From Clostridiisalibacter paucivorans DSM 22131 (GTDB lineage Bacteria > Bacillota > Clostridia > Tissierellales > Clostridiisalibacteraceae), in assembly GCF_000620125.1 (NCBI RefSeq), contig NZ_JHVL01000006.1:40386-104385 (forward strand): a stretch of 64,000 bases of DNA. The letters are read 5' to 3'. Every line of letters begins with the position of its first letter. Position 1 is the first letter of the stretch. Under the pieces are notes generated by a model. The model made no database searches and was not told the DNA's origin. It was given only the letters and a program-made list of their open reading frames with translations. Made by a program: the position numbers and the translations under genes. Below, piece by piece: positions 37,408 through 45,044 of this stretch.

Positions 37408-37728
37408 ATCAACAAAACCAAATTCATCGGTTTCCGTCTCACCGAAGCCGAATACCAAAAAATCGAAAAGAAAGCCCAAAAATCAAAAATGAATATTAGT
37501 CAATATGTATCCCTGTCAGCTCTTGGCAGGGATATTGTTGTTATTGAGGATTTAAAAGAATTAACACATCAATTATCAAAGGTAGGAAACAATGTCAATC
37601 AAGTAACCATGCTTGCCCATCAAGGAAAAATAAAAGCAGTTGATCTATCGTCTGTCAAAAAGGTGGTGGAAGATATATGGCAGTTGTTGAATTCATTAAC
37701 GGAAAAAACAAGACGTACGGGGCGATGA
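37408..37728 (+). CDS. mobC: Relaxosome accessory protein MobC
   Basis: About 107 residues; FIGFRLTEAEYQKIEKKAQK, then KMNISQYVSLSALGR and LSKVGNNVNQVTMLAH are the ribbon-helix-helix and helical signature of MobC, which opens oriT DNA for the relaxase. The only good ribosome site, GGAGGTGA at 37396-37403, points to the codon ATC at 37408, not to a normal start; the next in-frame choice is a TTG at 37384 with no ribosome site. The start is therefore either rare or damaged. It overlaps the relaxase gene by 52 bases. Confidence 0.85.
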   Translation: MNKTKFIGFRLTEAEYQKIEKKAQKSKMNISQYVSLSALGRDIVVIEDLKELTHQLSKVGNNVNQVTMLAHQGKIKAVDLSSVKKVVEDIWQLLNSLTEKTRRTGR

Positions 37729-38633
37729 AAAGAGTACTTGCATACATTACAAATCCTGCTAAAACAGAGCCATATCTCATAGATGGGTATAATTGTGATA
37801 TTAACAATGCCTATAATCAATTTGTTTTAACCAAAAGAAATTACAACAAAGAAACTGGCAGACAATATATCCACCTTACTCAAAGCTTTGCACCCTATGA
37901 TAAAGTGACTCCTGAAGAAGTAAAAAAAATAGCAGATGAACTATTGCAAATGGAATTTTTTAAGGGATTTGAAATAGCCTATGCAGTTCATACAGATAGG
38001 GATCATTTGCATACCCATTTTGTTGTGAATTCAGTGAATGCACAGACAGGGCGTAAATGGAAACAAAGTGCAAAGCAGCTTCAAGACCTAAAGGATTATT
38101 CAGATGAGCTATGTAGAAAGAGAGGTTTAATTATTACCCATGGCAAAAAAGGTAATTACAAGAATAGGGGTGAATATCGAAGTAGAGATAGAGGTCAAAG
38201 CTGGAAATATGAATTATATTTAGCAGTTAAAAAGATGAAATGGTATTCTAAAAATAAAGAAGACTTTATCAAAAACATGGAGAAATTAGGATATAAGGTT
38301 GATTGGAGGGATGATAGAAAGTATATTACCTTTACCACACCAACTGGCAAGAAATGCAGGAATAGAAAATTGTACCCACCTGAAAAATTTACAAAAGAAG
38401 CTCTATTAAAAGCATTTGATCTAAATAAGCAAAGAGCAAAGGATAGAGAATTAAAAAATCGTATGGAGCTAGTACTATCTTTGGTATATGTGATTCAGTC
38501 AAATCCAGATTATGATGCAGTTAAAAACTATCCATTAACAGCACTAGAAGGAGAAGCGTTAAAAGATGAAATGGCCGAACTTAAAAAAGGAAAGGGGTTA
38601 GATTGGGATAAGGAAAAAGGTAGAGAATTCTAA
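37677..38633 (+). CDS. Relaxase / mobilization nuclease
   Basis: A 318-residue relaxase that would nick oriT and lead the strand into the recipient. The metal-binding histidine triad is HTDRDHLHTHFVVNSV at about 105-120, and tyrosines near the N terminus (TYGAMKRVLAYIT) supply the likely nucleophile. The C-terminal part (about 170-318) is a basic DNA-binding tail. The ATG lies inside mobC after GGTGG. It is a little shorter than many relaxases of Tn1549-type elements, but no stop or shift interrupts it. Confidence 0.9.
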   Translation: MAVVEFINGKNKTYGAMKRVLAYITNPAKTEPYLIDGYNCDINNAYNQFVLTKRNYNKETGRQYIHLTQSFAPYDKVTPEEVKKIADELLQMEFFKGFEIAYAVHTDRDHLHTHFVVNSVNAQTGRKWKQSAKQLQDLKDYSDELCRKRGLIITHGKKGNYKNRGEYRSRDRGQSWKYELYLAVKKMKWYSKNKEDFIKNMEKLGYKVDWRDDRKYITFTTPTGKKCRNRKLYPPEKFTKEALLKAFDLNKQRAKDRELKNRMELVLSLVYVIQSNPDYDAVKNYPLTALEGEALKDEMAELKKGKGLDWDKEKGREF

Positions 38634-38652
38634 AATAAAAGGGGCTGAGAAT

Positions 38653-38853
38653 ATGATCTTTAGTGAAACAGAATTAAAACTGATTTATACAAATCTTATA
38701 GGATATGTTGGTCTAAATCCTAATATAGACTATAAAGGTGAAAAAGCTATTGGAGCTGTATTAGATAAAATTGAGAGACTTGTGCCTGAAATTAAAAGGC
38801 ATGAAAGCTATGAAAAGTTAAAGCTTGTAGAAGATGATGGACTGGAACTGTGA
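38653..38853 (+). CDS. 66-residue conjugative-element protein, unknown function
   Basis: A small acidic protein (MIFSETELKLIYTNLIGYVG, ending KLVEDDGLEL) lying 19 bases after the relaxase and 8 bases before the coupling protein gene. It has no membrane segment or known motif. The tight spacing on both sides says it belongs to the transfer operon. Confidence 0.6.
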   Translation: MIFSETELKLIYTNLIGYVGLNPNIDYKGEKAIGAVLDKIERLVPEIKRHESYEKLKLVEDDGLEL

Positions 38854-38861
38854 GGTGAAAT

Positions 38862-41000
38862 ATGAAGTATAAAAAACAAAAATTAGTTATATCAGCATTA
38901 ATATTTCTTGTAGGTTTATGGATGAATATATACTTTTCCACCAACCTACATTTTTTATTGACCAAAAAGATGGAGGTATTATCTTTTATTCCAATAAAGG
39001 ATTGCATAAAGAGTATGGCAACGAGTAAAGGACACTTGTTGCTCTTTTTATGTTTACAGGGATTTAATCTTTTGTTTTCAGTTTTTTACTACATTGCAAA
39101 TCACAAGCCTTATCAATCAGATTTAATACAGGTTACGCCACAAATATCAACACCAGTGGCAGCAGGACAAAAGCAATTTGGATCAGCTAAATGGCTGACA
39201 GATAAGGAAAAGGATGTTGCCTTTGAAAGTTTTATTTTAAATGGAAATGATGATGGATTTCATCCATTATTAAATGCAAATAAAGAAGAATTAGAAAAAA
39301 TCAATCAAGAGGAAAGGATGAATTCAAATGAAAAAGAACAAGAAAAAAATTCAACAATGGAAGAACCAAAAGAAAAACAGACCACCAATGAAAGTAAACA
39401 TGAACTTGAAGATGGCAAGAAACAAGATTATCAGAAAAAACATAAATTACCCAAAATAAAGAGTGGAGGTATTGTTATTGGCTGTAAGCAAACAGGCAGT
39501 AATGAAAAAATCTATTACATTGATGAAGATACCCATACTTTATGTATAGGAGCTACCCGTTCAGGAAAAACAAGAACCGTTGTTTTACAATCTATTGGGA
39601 CAATAGGACTTGCTGAAGAAAGTATGATTTTAAGTGATCCTAAGGGAGAGCTTTATACATACACCTATCCATTTCTAAAAAATATGGGCTATAAGGTTAT
39701 ATGTGTAGACTTTAAAAATCCATTGAAAAGTGATAGATATAATTTTCTTCAGCCTGTTATTGATGCAGTTGATAAAAATGATATTCCTAAGGCAGTAGAA
39801 GCTACTTGGGATTTAACTGCTGCCCTTGTTCCTGAAAACAGTCATAATGAAAAGATTTGGACAAATGGTGAGTCCAGCATCATTGCCAGTGCTATCATGG
39901 CAGTTGTTTATGACAATAGAAATGGCAATGACAGAAGGTTTCAAAATATGAGCAATGTATATTTCTTTATTAGTGAAATGTGCAAAACCATTGATGGAAC
40001 TATGCCACTTTTAAAATATATGAAAAACATCCCCACAAGCCATCCAGCAAGGGCATTGATTTCAATTAGTGAAGTTGCACCAAGCAAAACCAGAGGAAGT
40101 TTTTATACATCAGCCCTAACAACTCTAAGACTTTTCACCAATCCTTTGATTCATTCTATGACAGAAAAAAGCGATTTTGATCCTAATGATATAGGAGAGA
40201 AGAAGCAAGCTATTTTTATTATATTACCTGATGAAAAAAGCACCTATTACAGTTTGGCTAGCTTATTTGTCAATCAAAGCTATATGGAGCTTGTAAAGAA
40301 TGCAGATGAAAGAGGTGGTAGATTAAAAAGACGTGTAAATTTTATCCTTGAGGAATTTGGTAACTTTGTAAAAATCCCCGACTTTGCTAATAAGCTAACG
40401 GTTGGTGGAGGTAGGGGGATTCGATTTAGTTTATTTTTACAGAGCTTTATGCAATTAGATGAAAAGTATGGAAAAGAAACAGCAGGTACTATCAAATCCA
40501 ATTGTGAAACATGGATTTATCTTCAGGCAGATGATTTAAACACCCTTGAAGAAATATCAAAGAAACTAGGAAATTACACAGTATCAACCTATTCTCTTAG
40601 TTCATCCCACGGAAAATACTCTACCCCTTCAAGTTCCCATAGTATCAATCTAACCCATAGAGCATTATTAACTGTTGATGAAGTAAGACTTCTAAAGCGA
40701 CCTTATAGTTTAATCACTTCCAGAAACCATCCTGGGATTATGTATTCCCCTGATTTATCCAAATGGTTTTTTAACAGGCTTTTTGGACTTGGAAATAAAG
40801 AACATAATCGAAAAATTCGTGAGTATCGAGAAAAGATAAGAAAGCAGCGTCAGTCTAAAAATGAAATAGATACCTGGAATATTTGGGAGTATTTCATAGA
40901 AGAAGGCAAAATGAATAAACAAAATCAATATGCTCAAAGATCATCTAAGAAAATGCAATCAAGGAGTCTTTATGAAGAAAACAGGAAGGGAGGAGTGTGA
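38862..41000 (+). CDS. virD4: VirD4/TraG-type coupling protein
   Basis: A 712-residue ATPase that hands the relaxase-DNA complex to the secretion channel. Two membrane segments lie in the first 80 residues, then a linker rich in E and K (about 135-195), then the ATPase with GSAKWLTDKE at about 106, Walker A GATRSGKT from 230, SDPKGELY and the Walker B region FILEEFGN. All motifs are complete. It starts 8 bases after the previous gene and is followed by a VirB2-like gene one base later. Confidence 0.94.
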   Translation: MKYKKQKLVISALIFLVGLWMNIYFSTNLHFLLTKKMEVLSFIPIKDCIKSMATSKGHLLLFLCLQGFNLLFSVFYYIANHKPYQSDLIQVTPQISTPVAAGQKQFGSAKWLTDKEKDVAFESFILNGNDDGFHPLLNANKEELEKINQEERMNSNEKEQEKNSTMEEPKEKQTTNESKHELEDGKKQDYQKKHKLPKIKSGGIVIGCKQTGSNEKIYYIDEDTHTLCIGATRSGKTRTVVLQSIGTIGLAEESMILSDPKGELYTYTYPFLKNMGYKVICVDFKNPLKSDRYNFLQPVIDAVDKNDIPKAVEATWDLTAALVPENSHNEKIWTNGESSIIASAIMAVVYDNRNGNDRRFQNMSNVYFFISEMCKTIDGTMPLLKYMKNIPTSHPARALISISEVAPSKTRGSFYTSALTTLRLFTNPLIHSMTEKSDFDPNDIGEKKQAIFIILPDEKSTYYSLASLFVNQSYMELVKNADERGGRLKRRVNFILEEFGNFVKIPDFANKLTVGGGRGIRFSLFLQSFMQLDEKYGKETAGTIKSNCETWIYLQADDLNTLEEISKKLGNYTVSTYSLSSSHGKYSTPSSSHSINLTHRALLTVDEVRLLKRPYSLITSRNHPGIMYSPDLSKWFFNRLFGLGNKEHNRKIREYREKIRKQRQSKNEIDTWNIWEYFIEEGKMNKQNQYAQRSSKKMQSRSLYEENRKGGV

Positions 41001-41001
41001 A

Positions 41002-41352
41002 ATGAAGATTAAGGAAGATTTAAAAAGGCTTAAAAACAGCACAAAAACCATGCTTATAACCTTATCTATACTGATTATAAATTCCCCACCAGCATTAGCG
41101 GCAAATGATGTTAGAGACAGTCAAATTGTTAAAGGAACTGAGAAACTAATAAAGGACCTTACAACATGGTTAATGGTATTGGCTCCAATACTCGGGGGGT
41201 TATTGATTATCTATTTCTTTATTAGAAGAAGTGCAGCAGATGAAATGGACCAGAAAAAGTGGAACAATCGTATCACAACTGCTATTGTTTCGGTAATTGG
41301 TGCAGTTTTAGCATCAGCAACCCTTAATTTAATCATAGGTTATTATGTGTAA
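41002..41352 (+). CDS. VirB2/TrbC-like small membrane protein
   Basis: A 116-residue protein: a basic start, a signal-like segment (TMLITLSILIINSPPALA), then a membrane helix (WLMVLAPILGGLLIIYFFI) and a second one (AIVSVIGAVLASATLNLII). Two helices after a signal peptide are the layout of VirB2-type conjugative pilins. GGGAGGAGTGTGAA precedes the ATG at 41002, so longer frames into virD4 are not used. Confidence 0.72.
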   Translation: MKIKEDLKRLKNSTKTMLITLSILIINSPPALAANDVRDSQIVKGTEKLIKDLTTWLMVLAPILGGLLIIYFFIRRSAADEMDQKKWNNRITTAIVSVIGAVLASATLNLIIGYYV

Positions 41353-41386
41353 TTTAAAAAATTAAAATTATGGAGGTATAAAGAAT

Positions 41387-41617
41387 ATGAAAAGATTAAT
41401 GAATAAGGTACAAGGAAAAATGATGGAATTAGGTATTGCAGGAAGAAACGTAATGACTAGCAATAGTGGAGAAGGATTTGTAGATAGTGCAGTGAAGATT
41501 TTGATTTCAGTTGTAATAGGAGCACTATTATTAGCAGGACTTTACAAGCTTTTTGGTGATACTATTTTACCAACCTTGACAGAAAGAATTAAAGATATGT
41601 TTGATTATGCTGGCTAA
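41387..41617 (+). CDS. Small membrane protein of conjugative elements (DUF6133-like)
   Basis: A 76-residue protein with SNSGEGFVDSAVKILISVVI and one membrane helix (to about residue 60). The S-x-G-E-G-(F/Y) motif before a hydrophobic stretch recurs at 51816, and looks like a prepilin-type cleavage site for the peptidase encoded at 44498. TGGAGGTATAAAGAAT precedes the ATG. It is probably a pilin-like subunit. Confidence 0.7.
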   Translation: MKRLMNKVQGKMMELGIAGRNVMTSNSGEGFVDSAVKILISVVIGALLLAGLYKLFGDTILPTLTERIKDMFDYAG

Positions 41618-41623
41618 TAGAAA

Positions 41624-41860
41624 TTACTTATGCTTTACCTTTGATTTTGGGTAAGGTTTTTTTACGTCTGTTCTATTCAGTAAATAATCAACGCTTGTGT
41701 TATAATAATCTGCAAGAATCATTATTTGGTCGATAGAAATATTAGCGGTACCATTTTCATAGTGTGAATATGTTCTTTGAGCAACACCTAATAATTTAGC
41801 AATTTGAGTTTGAGTTAAATCATGATCTTCTCTTAAATCTCTAATTCTATTATATTTCAA
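41624..41860 (-). CDS. XRE-family helix-turn-helix regulator, cargo
   Basis: A 78-residue Cro-like protein (LTQTQIAKLLGVAQRTYSHY is the helix-turn-helix). The TTG at 41860 has AGGTG six bases upstream. It runs against the transfer operon and stands divergent to the coiled-coil gene at 41979, so the two form an inserted pair with a shared promoter region. Confidence 0.8.
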   Translation of the reverse strand: MKYNRIRDLREDHDLTQTQIAKLLGVAQRTYSHYENGTANISIDQIMILADYYNTSVDYLLNRTDVKKPYPKSKVKHK

Positions 41861-41978
41861 TTTAAACACCTCGTAGAAATTATATAATAGCCAGATGGTG
41901 GCTATTGACTTTTAGCCATTATTTGGCTAAACTATTATTTGCATGGGTTATTAATTTTATTCAAAGGGGTGTTATAGG

Positions 41979-42461
41979 ATGATTAATGAAGAACATTTAA
42001 ATCCATATCAAAGTAAAGAGTTAATAGGTGTTTTAGAGGAAATAAAAGAGAAAAATGAAGGTGTTAAAAAACTTAAAGAGAAGATTGGGGTAATATCAGA
42101 AAAGACAGGAGAAATATTAAATGAATTGCCTGAAGATAGCAAAAAAGTTATTCAGGAATATGAAGATTTAAATAATCAAATGTATGGCCATGATATTAAT
42201 TTAGCATTTATGTGTGGAATGAAATTTTTAGATGGTTTGGAGGAAGAATTAAGGGGGATACCGTCAATATATCAAAGTAATAAAGATGAAATTATTTCTA
42301 GGTACTTTGACTGTAAAGAACTACAATCAAAGGTTTTAGATATAGTAGCAGAACTAAAGAAATTAGATGAAATAACAAATACTCAATATCTTATATTAGA
42401 AGAGTATGCAAACATTAGCTTAAATACAATTCTCATGATGCTAAATATAATTGATACTTAA
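41979..42461 (+). CDS. Coiled-coil protein of unknown function, cargo
   Basis: A 160-residue, charged, mostly helical protein (VLEEIKEKNEGVKKLKEKIG in the first third). A central GMKFLDGLEEELRGI segment is reminiscent of XRE-linked proteins of uncertain role. It is divergent from a small XRE gene and is followed by a hairpin and then the TrbL-like gene. It may be the effector or target of that regulator; no function is claimed. Confidence 0.5.
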   Translation: MINEEHLNPYQSKELIGVLEEIKEKNEGVKKLKEKIGVISEKTGEILNELPEDSKKVIQEYEDLNNQMYGHDINLAFMCGMKFLDGLEEELRGIPSIYQSNKDEIISRYFDCKELQSKVLDIVAELKKLDEITNTQYLILEEYANISLNTILMMLNIIDT

Positions 42462-42469
42462 AAATTTAT

Positions 42470-42490
42470 AAAGCCTTAGGGCTTTTTTTT
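42470..42490 (+). terminator. Intrinsic terminator before the TrbL-like gene
   Basis: AAAGCC and GGCTTT close a short loop and eight T follow. It lies only 24 bases before the probable start of the next conjugation gene. Confidence 0.75.
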
Positions 42491-42513
42491 ATGGAAGATT
42501 GGAGGTGTATGAA

Positions 42514-43350
42514 CTGGAATTTGTCATCATGCTATTAATCAGTGCTATTTTAACTGGCTGTCTAGAGTATGTAAATAACTTGCTTGATGGACTTGTGCCT
42601 ATAGCACTTCATGCAGAAAAATATATGGATACACTTCTTGGAACAAACGGTATTAGTGGAATATTTGATATATTCTTTGCCTTTGGTGTTTCCCTTATTA
42701 TATTGAAGTTTTTAAAGAAGGGATTTGAAAGGTACATCTTATGGACAGAGGGAGATGCTGATACAGAACCGATTCTACTATTAACAGGATTTTTTAAAGC
42801 ACTAGCAATAGCCATATGTTTTCCTACTATGTATGGTTGGCTTGCAGAAATAATATCTGATTTAAGCAATAAGCTTATTAATATTATTTCAGGAGATATG
42901 GAAACGGATTTTAGTACAATCATTACTGGAATAACAAGTGCAGGCATATTTACAGGTATCGTATCATTAATTTTCTTTATCTGTTTTTTTATGCTCTATG
43001 TGCAGTTTCTAACAAGAGGTCTTGAAATATTGATACTTAGGATAGGTCTACCCCTTGCTTGTGTTGGATTAATGGACAATGACAACGGTGTATTTCGTTC
43101 TTATATACAGAAATTTTTTCAAAGCACCCTAGCGGTGCTAGTTCAGATAGTATTAGCGAAACTAGGTGTTGCCCTTATGCTCAATACCCATATATTTTGG
43201 GGACTTGCAGCTCTATTATTAGCACTTAGAACACCAAAGTTTATACAAGAGTTCCTCATTATTTCAGGTGGTCAGGGTGGTGGTATAATGAATAAAATCT
43301 ATTCTACTGCAAGGATCTATCAAATGGGTAAATCTGTGTTTACAAAGTAA
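42514..43350 (+). CDS. TrbL/VirB6-like inner-membrane channel protein
   Basis: About 279 residues with six or seven hydrophobic segments (for example FVIMLLISAILTGCLEYV, FTGIVSLIFFICFFMLYVQF and LAALLLALRT) and a GGQGGGI stretch near the end, as in TrbL/VirB6 proteins that line the conjugation channel. GGAGGTG at 42501-42507 points to the CTG at 42514; there is no ATG, GTG or TTG at normal spacing, so the start codon may be CTG. TTG at 42499 is upstream of the ribosome site. Confidence 0.75.
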   Translation: MEFVIMLLISAILTGCLEYVNNLLDGLVPIALHAEKYMDTLLGTNGISGIFDIFFAFGVSLIILKFLKKGFERYILWTEGDADTEPILLLTGFFKALAIAICFPTMYGWLAEIISDLSNKLINIISGDMETDFSTIITGITSAGIFTGIVSLIFFICFFMLYVQFLTRGLEILILRIGLPLACVGLMDNDNGVFRSYIQKFFQSTLAVLVQIVLAKLGVALMLNTHIFWGLAALLLALRTPKFIQEFLIISGGQGGGIMNKIYSTARIYQMGKSVFTK

Positions 43351-43364
43351 AGGGTGATGAAGGA

Positions 43365-43574
43365 ATGGATATTTTAAAAGATTTAGAATTAGCCTTTATT
43401 ACTCTCATTCGTCTTGGGGCTATTTTAAGAGTAGTCTATTGCTTTATCTCTATGGGAGCTGATGAAGAGCAAAGCAAGACATACAAAAAGCGTATAAAAA
43501 ATACCATTATATTTTACATAATGGCAGAATGTATTTGGATAATAAAAGATTTAGTTTTAGATTATTATATGTAA
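43365..43574 (+). CDS. Small two-helix membrane protein of the transfer operon
   Basis: A 69-residue protein (MDILKDLELAFITLIRLGAI, then YKKRIKNTIIFYIMAECIWI) with two membrane helices and a basic loop, 14 bases after the TrbL-like gene. Similar small proteins occupy this position in related elements, and may belong to the channel base. Confidence 0.6.
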   Translation: MDILKDLELAFITLIRLGAILRVVYCFISMGADEEQSKTYKKRIKNTIIFYIMAECIWIIKDLVLDYYM

Positions 43575-43642
43575 ATTATCAAAGGACGAAAGCTAGATAT
43601 TTATATGACTAAATGGTAGAATGATAGCAGGGAAAATTAAAA

Positions 43643-43732
43643 AGTCGCCATGATCTTACGGTGCGCCAACACCGTAAAACTCATGAAGGTGGTAAAGCAC
43701 CTACACGAAGAGTGAAAACTCCCATAGCGACT
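43643..43732 (+). ncRNA. Unassigned structured RNA, four-helix element
   Basis: The 90 bases fold by plain pairing: AGTCGC (43643-43648) with GCGACT (43727-43732); CATGA (43649-43653) with TCATG (43681-43685); TTACGGTG (43656-43663) with CACCGTAA (43670-43677); AGGTG (43687-43691) with CACCT (43698-43702); GAGT with ACTC around a GAAA tetraloop (43710-43721). Unpaired purine-rich joints remain. It matches no Rfam class that I can name. It sits between two conjugation genes and is followed by a terminator and a hairpin that hides a ribosome site, so a cis-regulatory role is likely. Confidence 0.6.
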
Positions 43733-43810
43733 CTATAATAGTATAACTGGTTTTATTCATTTATTCAACCAAGTATTTGTAACAGAACTACCAGTTGGTT
43801 TTGAAATTAT

Positions 43811-43847
43811 AGTGTACGTGTAGGTTAACCTTGCGCGTACACTTTTT
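43811..43847 (+). terminator. Terminator downstream of the structured RNA
   Basis: AGTGTACG (43811-43818) pairs with CGTACACT (43836-43843), an inner AGG/CCT extends it, and TTTTT follows. Between the structured RNA and this hairpin, AACTGG (43745) can also pair with CCAGTT (43791). Confidence 0.78.
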
Positions 43848-43849
43848 GA

Positions 43850-43889
43850 TTTTCCCTCCAAAAACTATTTGCTGTAAATGGAGGGAAAA
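43850..43889 (+). promoter_or_regulatory. Hairpin sequestering the ribosome binding site of the next gene
   Basis: TTTTCCCTCCA (43850-43860) is the exact complement of TGGAGGGAAAA (43879-43889). The right arm is the ribosome binding site for the TTG at 43893. When folded, translation should be blocked. Confidence 0.7.
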
Positions 43890-43892
43890 TAA

Positions 43893-44081
43893 TTGTCTAA
43901 AGAAAGAGAGGACATGATAGAAGAGGAGAGTAATGAAAAGACAATAATAAAAAAGTATAAAGATTATTGGGCTGTGTATGATGAACATGGTGAGATGATA
44001 TGTGTTACTGTCTATAAAAAAGGAGCTAAGGAAGTCAAAAGAAGATTTGATTTTTTACTTAGCAAATTGGATAAAAACTAA
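43893..44081 (+). CDS. 62-residue charged protein behind the RNA switch
   Basis: MSKEREDMIEEESNEKTIIK, then KYKDYWAVYDEHGEMICVTV and a basic end; no membrane helix. The TTG start is served by GGAGGGA, which lies in the right arm of an 11-bp hairpin. I do not recognise the family. Being the first gene after the structured RNA and terminator, it is the likely target of that control. Confidence 0.65.
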   Translation: MSKEREDMIEEESNEKTIIKKYKDYWAVYDEHGEMICVTVYKKGAKEVKRRFDFLLSKLDKN

Positions 44082-44113
44082 AACTTTCATAAATAATTTA
44101 AATTAAAAATGCT

Positions 44114-44146
44114 GAAAACCATTCTATAAAGTATAGGGTGGTTTTC
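44114..44146 (+). terminator. Hairpin before the PrgI gene
   Basis: GAAAACCA pairs with TGGTTTTC and an inner CTATA with TATAG. The T run is weak (ATTGCTTTT). It ends 24 bases before the next start. Confidence 0.55.
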
Positions 44147-44169
44147 ATTGCTTTTAAGGAGGCAGAAAG

Positions 44170-44493
44170 ATGCGTGAAAGAGTCAAACAACCCCTTTATA
44201 TACCCCAGGGATTAAAAACAAGGGTAGAGATTTTTGATGGATATGCTAAAGAAGAATTAATTAAAACATTCATAATAACATTGGTTGCAGGAGGAATAGA
44301 CTTAATCCTTTATTTGGCTATAGGAAACACAGTATTTAGTGTAGTTTTCATACTTGTTGTTATTGCAGGAAGTGTGATGATGCTAACCAAAGACAATACC
44401 AATATTTCAGTAGTAGACCAAGTGGGCTTTATGATTAAATTTGCAAAATCTCAAAAGAAATATAAATACAAATATTTAGATGAATGGAAGTGA
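44170..44493 (+). CDS. PrgI-family protein
   Basis: A 107-residue protein with two membrane helices (TFIITLVAGGIDLILYLAIG and FSVVFILVVIAGSVMML) after a soluble VKQPLYIPQGLKTRVEIFDG start. PrgI proteins are VirB3-like partners of the VirB4 ATPase in Gram-positive conjugation systems. AAGGAGGCAGAAAG precedes the ATG. The next gene begins four bases after its stop. Confidence 0.82.
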   Translation: MRERVKQPLYIPQGLKTRVEIFDGYAKEELIKTFIITLVAGGIDLILYLAIGNTVFSVVFILVVIAGSVMMLTKDNTNISVVDQVGFMIKFAKSQKKYKYKYLDEWK

Positions 44494-44497
44494 AATA

Positions 44498-44926
44498 GTG
44501 GATTTGATAATCATTAAAGGCTGTTTATTTACAGGACTATTTATAATAGCAGGCTATGTCGATATAAAAACAAGAACCATTCCAGATTGGATTCATGTAT
44601 TAATCATTCTTACAGGACTTATTAAAATAAATCCACTAGAATCACTGCTAGGATTGAGTATTGTACCATTACCGTTTTTTATAATGGCATGTCTGAAAGA
44701 AAATAGCATAGGGGGTGGGGATGTTAAATTAGTTGGAGCTTGTGGATTTTTTCTTGGTGTTAAAGGAGGCATAGCTGGGAGTATTATTGGACTTGTAATT
44801 GCAGTAGTTGTGGAAGGAGTTTATTACTTGATAAAGAACAAGGATAGAAGTATGGGATTTGCTTTGGCTCCGTACATTGGAATGGGGTATATGCTAGTTT
44901 ACATAGTCGAAAGTACTATGCTATAA
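44498..44926 (+). CDS. Prepilin peptidase (A24 family)
   Basis: About 142 residues and several membrane segments. The two catalytic aspartates are in GYVDIKTRTIPD and GGGDVKLVGACG, as in Type IV prepilin and TadV/CpaA peptidases. GGAAGTGAAATA favours the GTG at 44498 over the ATG at 44480, which has no ribosome site. It would cleave the pilin-like proteins encoded at 41387, 51816 and 52205, which carry G-E-G or D-G-S sites before a hydrophobic helix. Confidence 0.88.
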   Translation: MDLIIIKGCLFTGLFIIAGYVDIKTRTIPDWIHVLIILTGLIKINPLESLLGLSIVPLPFFIMACLKENSIGGGDVKLVGACGFFLGVKGGIAGSIIGLVIAVVVEGVYYLIKNKDRSMGFALAPYIGMGYMLVYIVESTML

Positions 44927-45044
44927 TTAACCTAGAAGTTTTAAGAAATATTGACTATGCCGATAAATGCTTATAAAATAGAGAAAAAATTTTATTGTAA
45001 AAAATTATTCAAATAAATGTCTAATTAACTTGGAGGTGGTGAGG

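Noticed and set aside
43661..43667. GTGCGCC, the usual 5' end of group II introns, inside the structured RNA
   Set aside because: No reverse transcriptase frame and no domain V hairpin with AGC triad and two-base bulge is found downstream; the hairpin at 43811 is a plain terminator. The seven bases also take part in a simple hairpin.
43811..43843. Hairpin considered as a group II intron domain V
   Set aside because: The loop is not GNRA, the catalytic triad is absent, and a T run follows as in a terminator.
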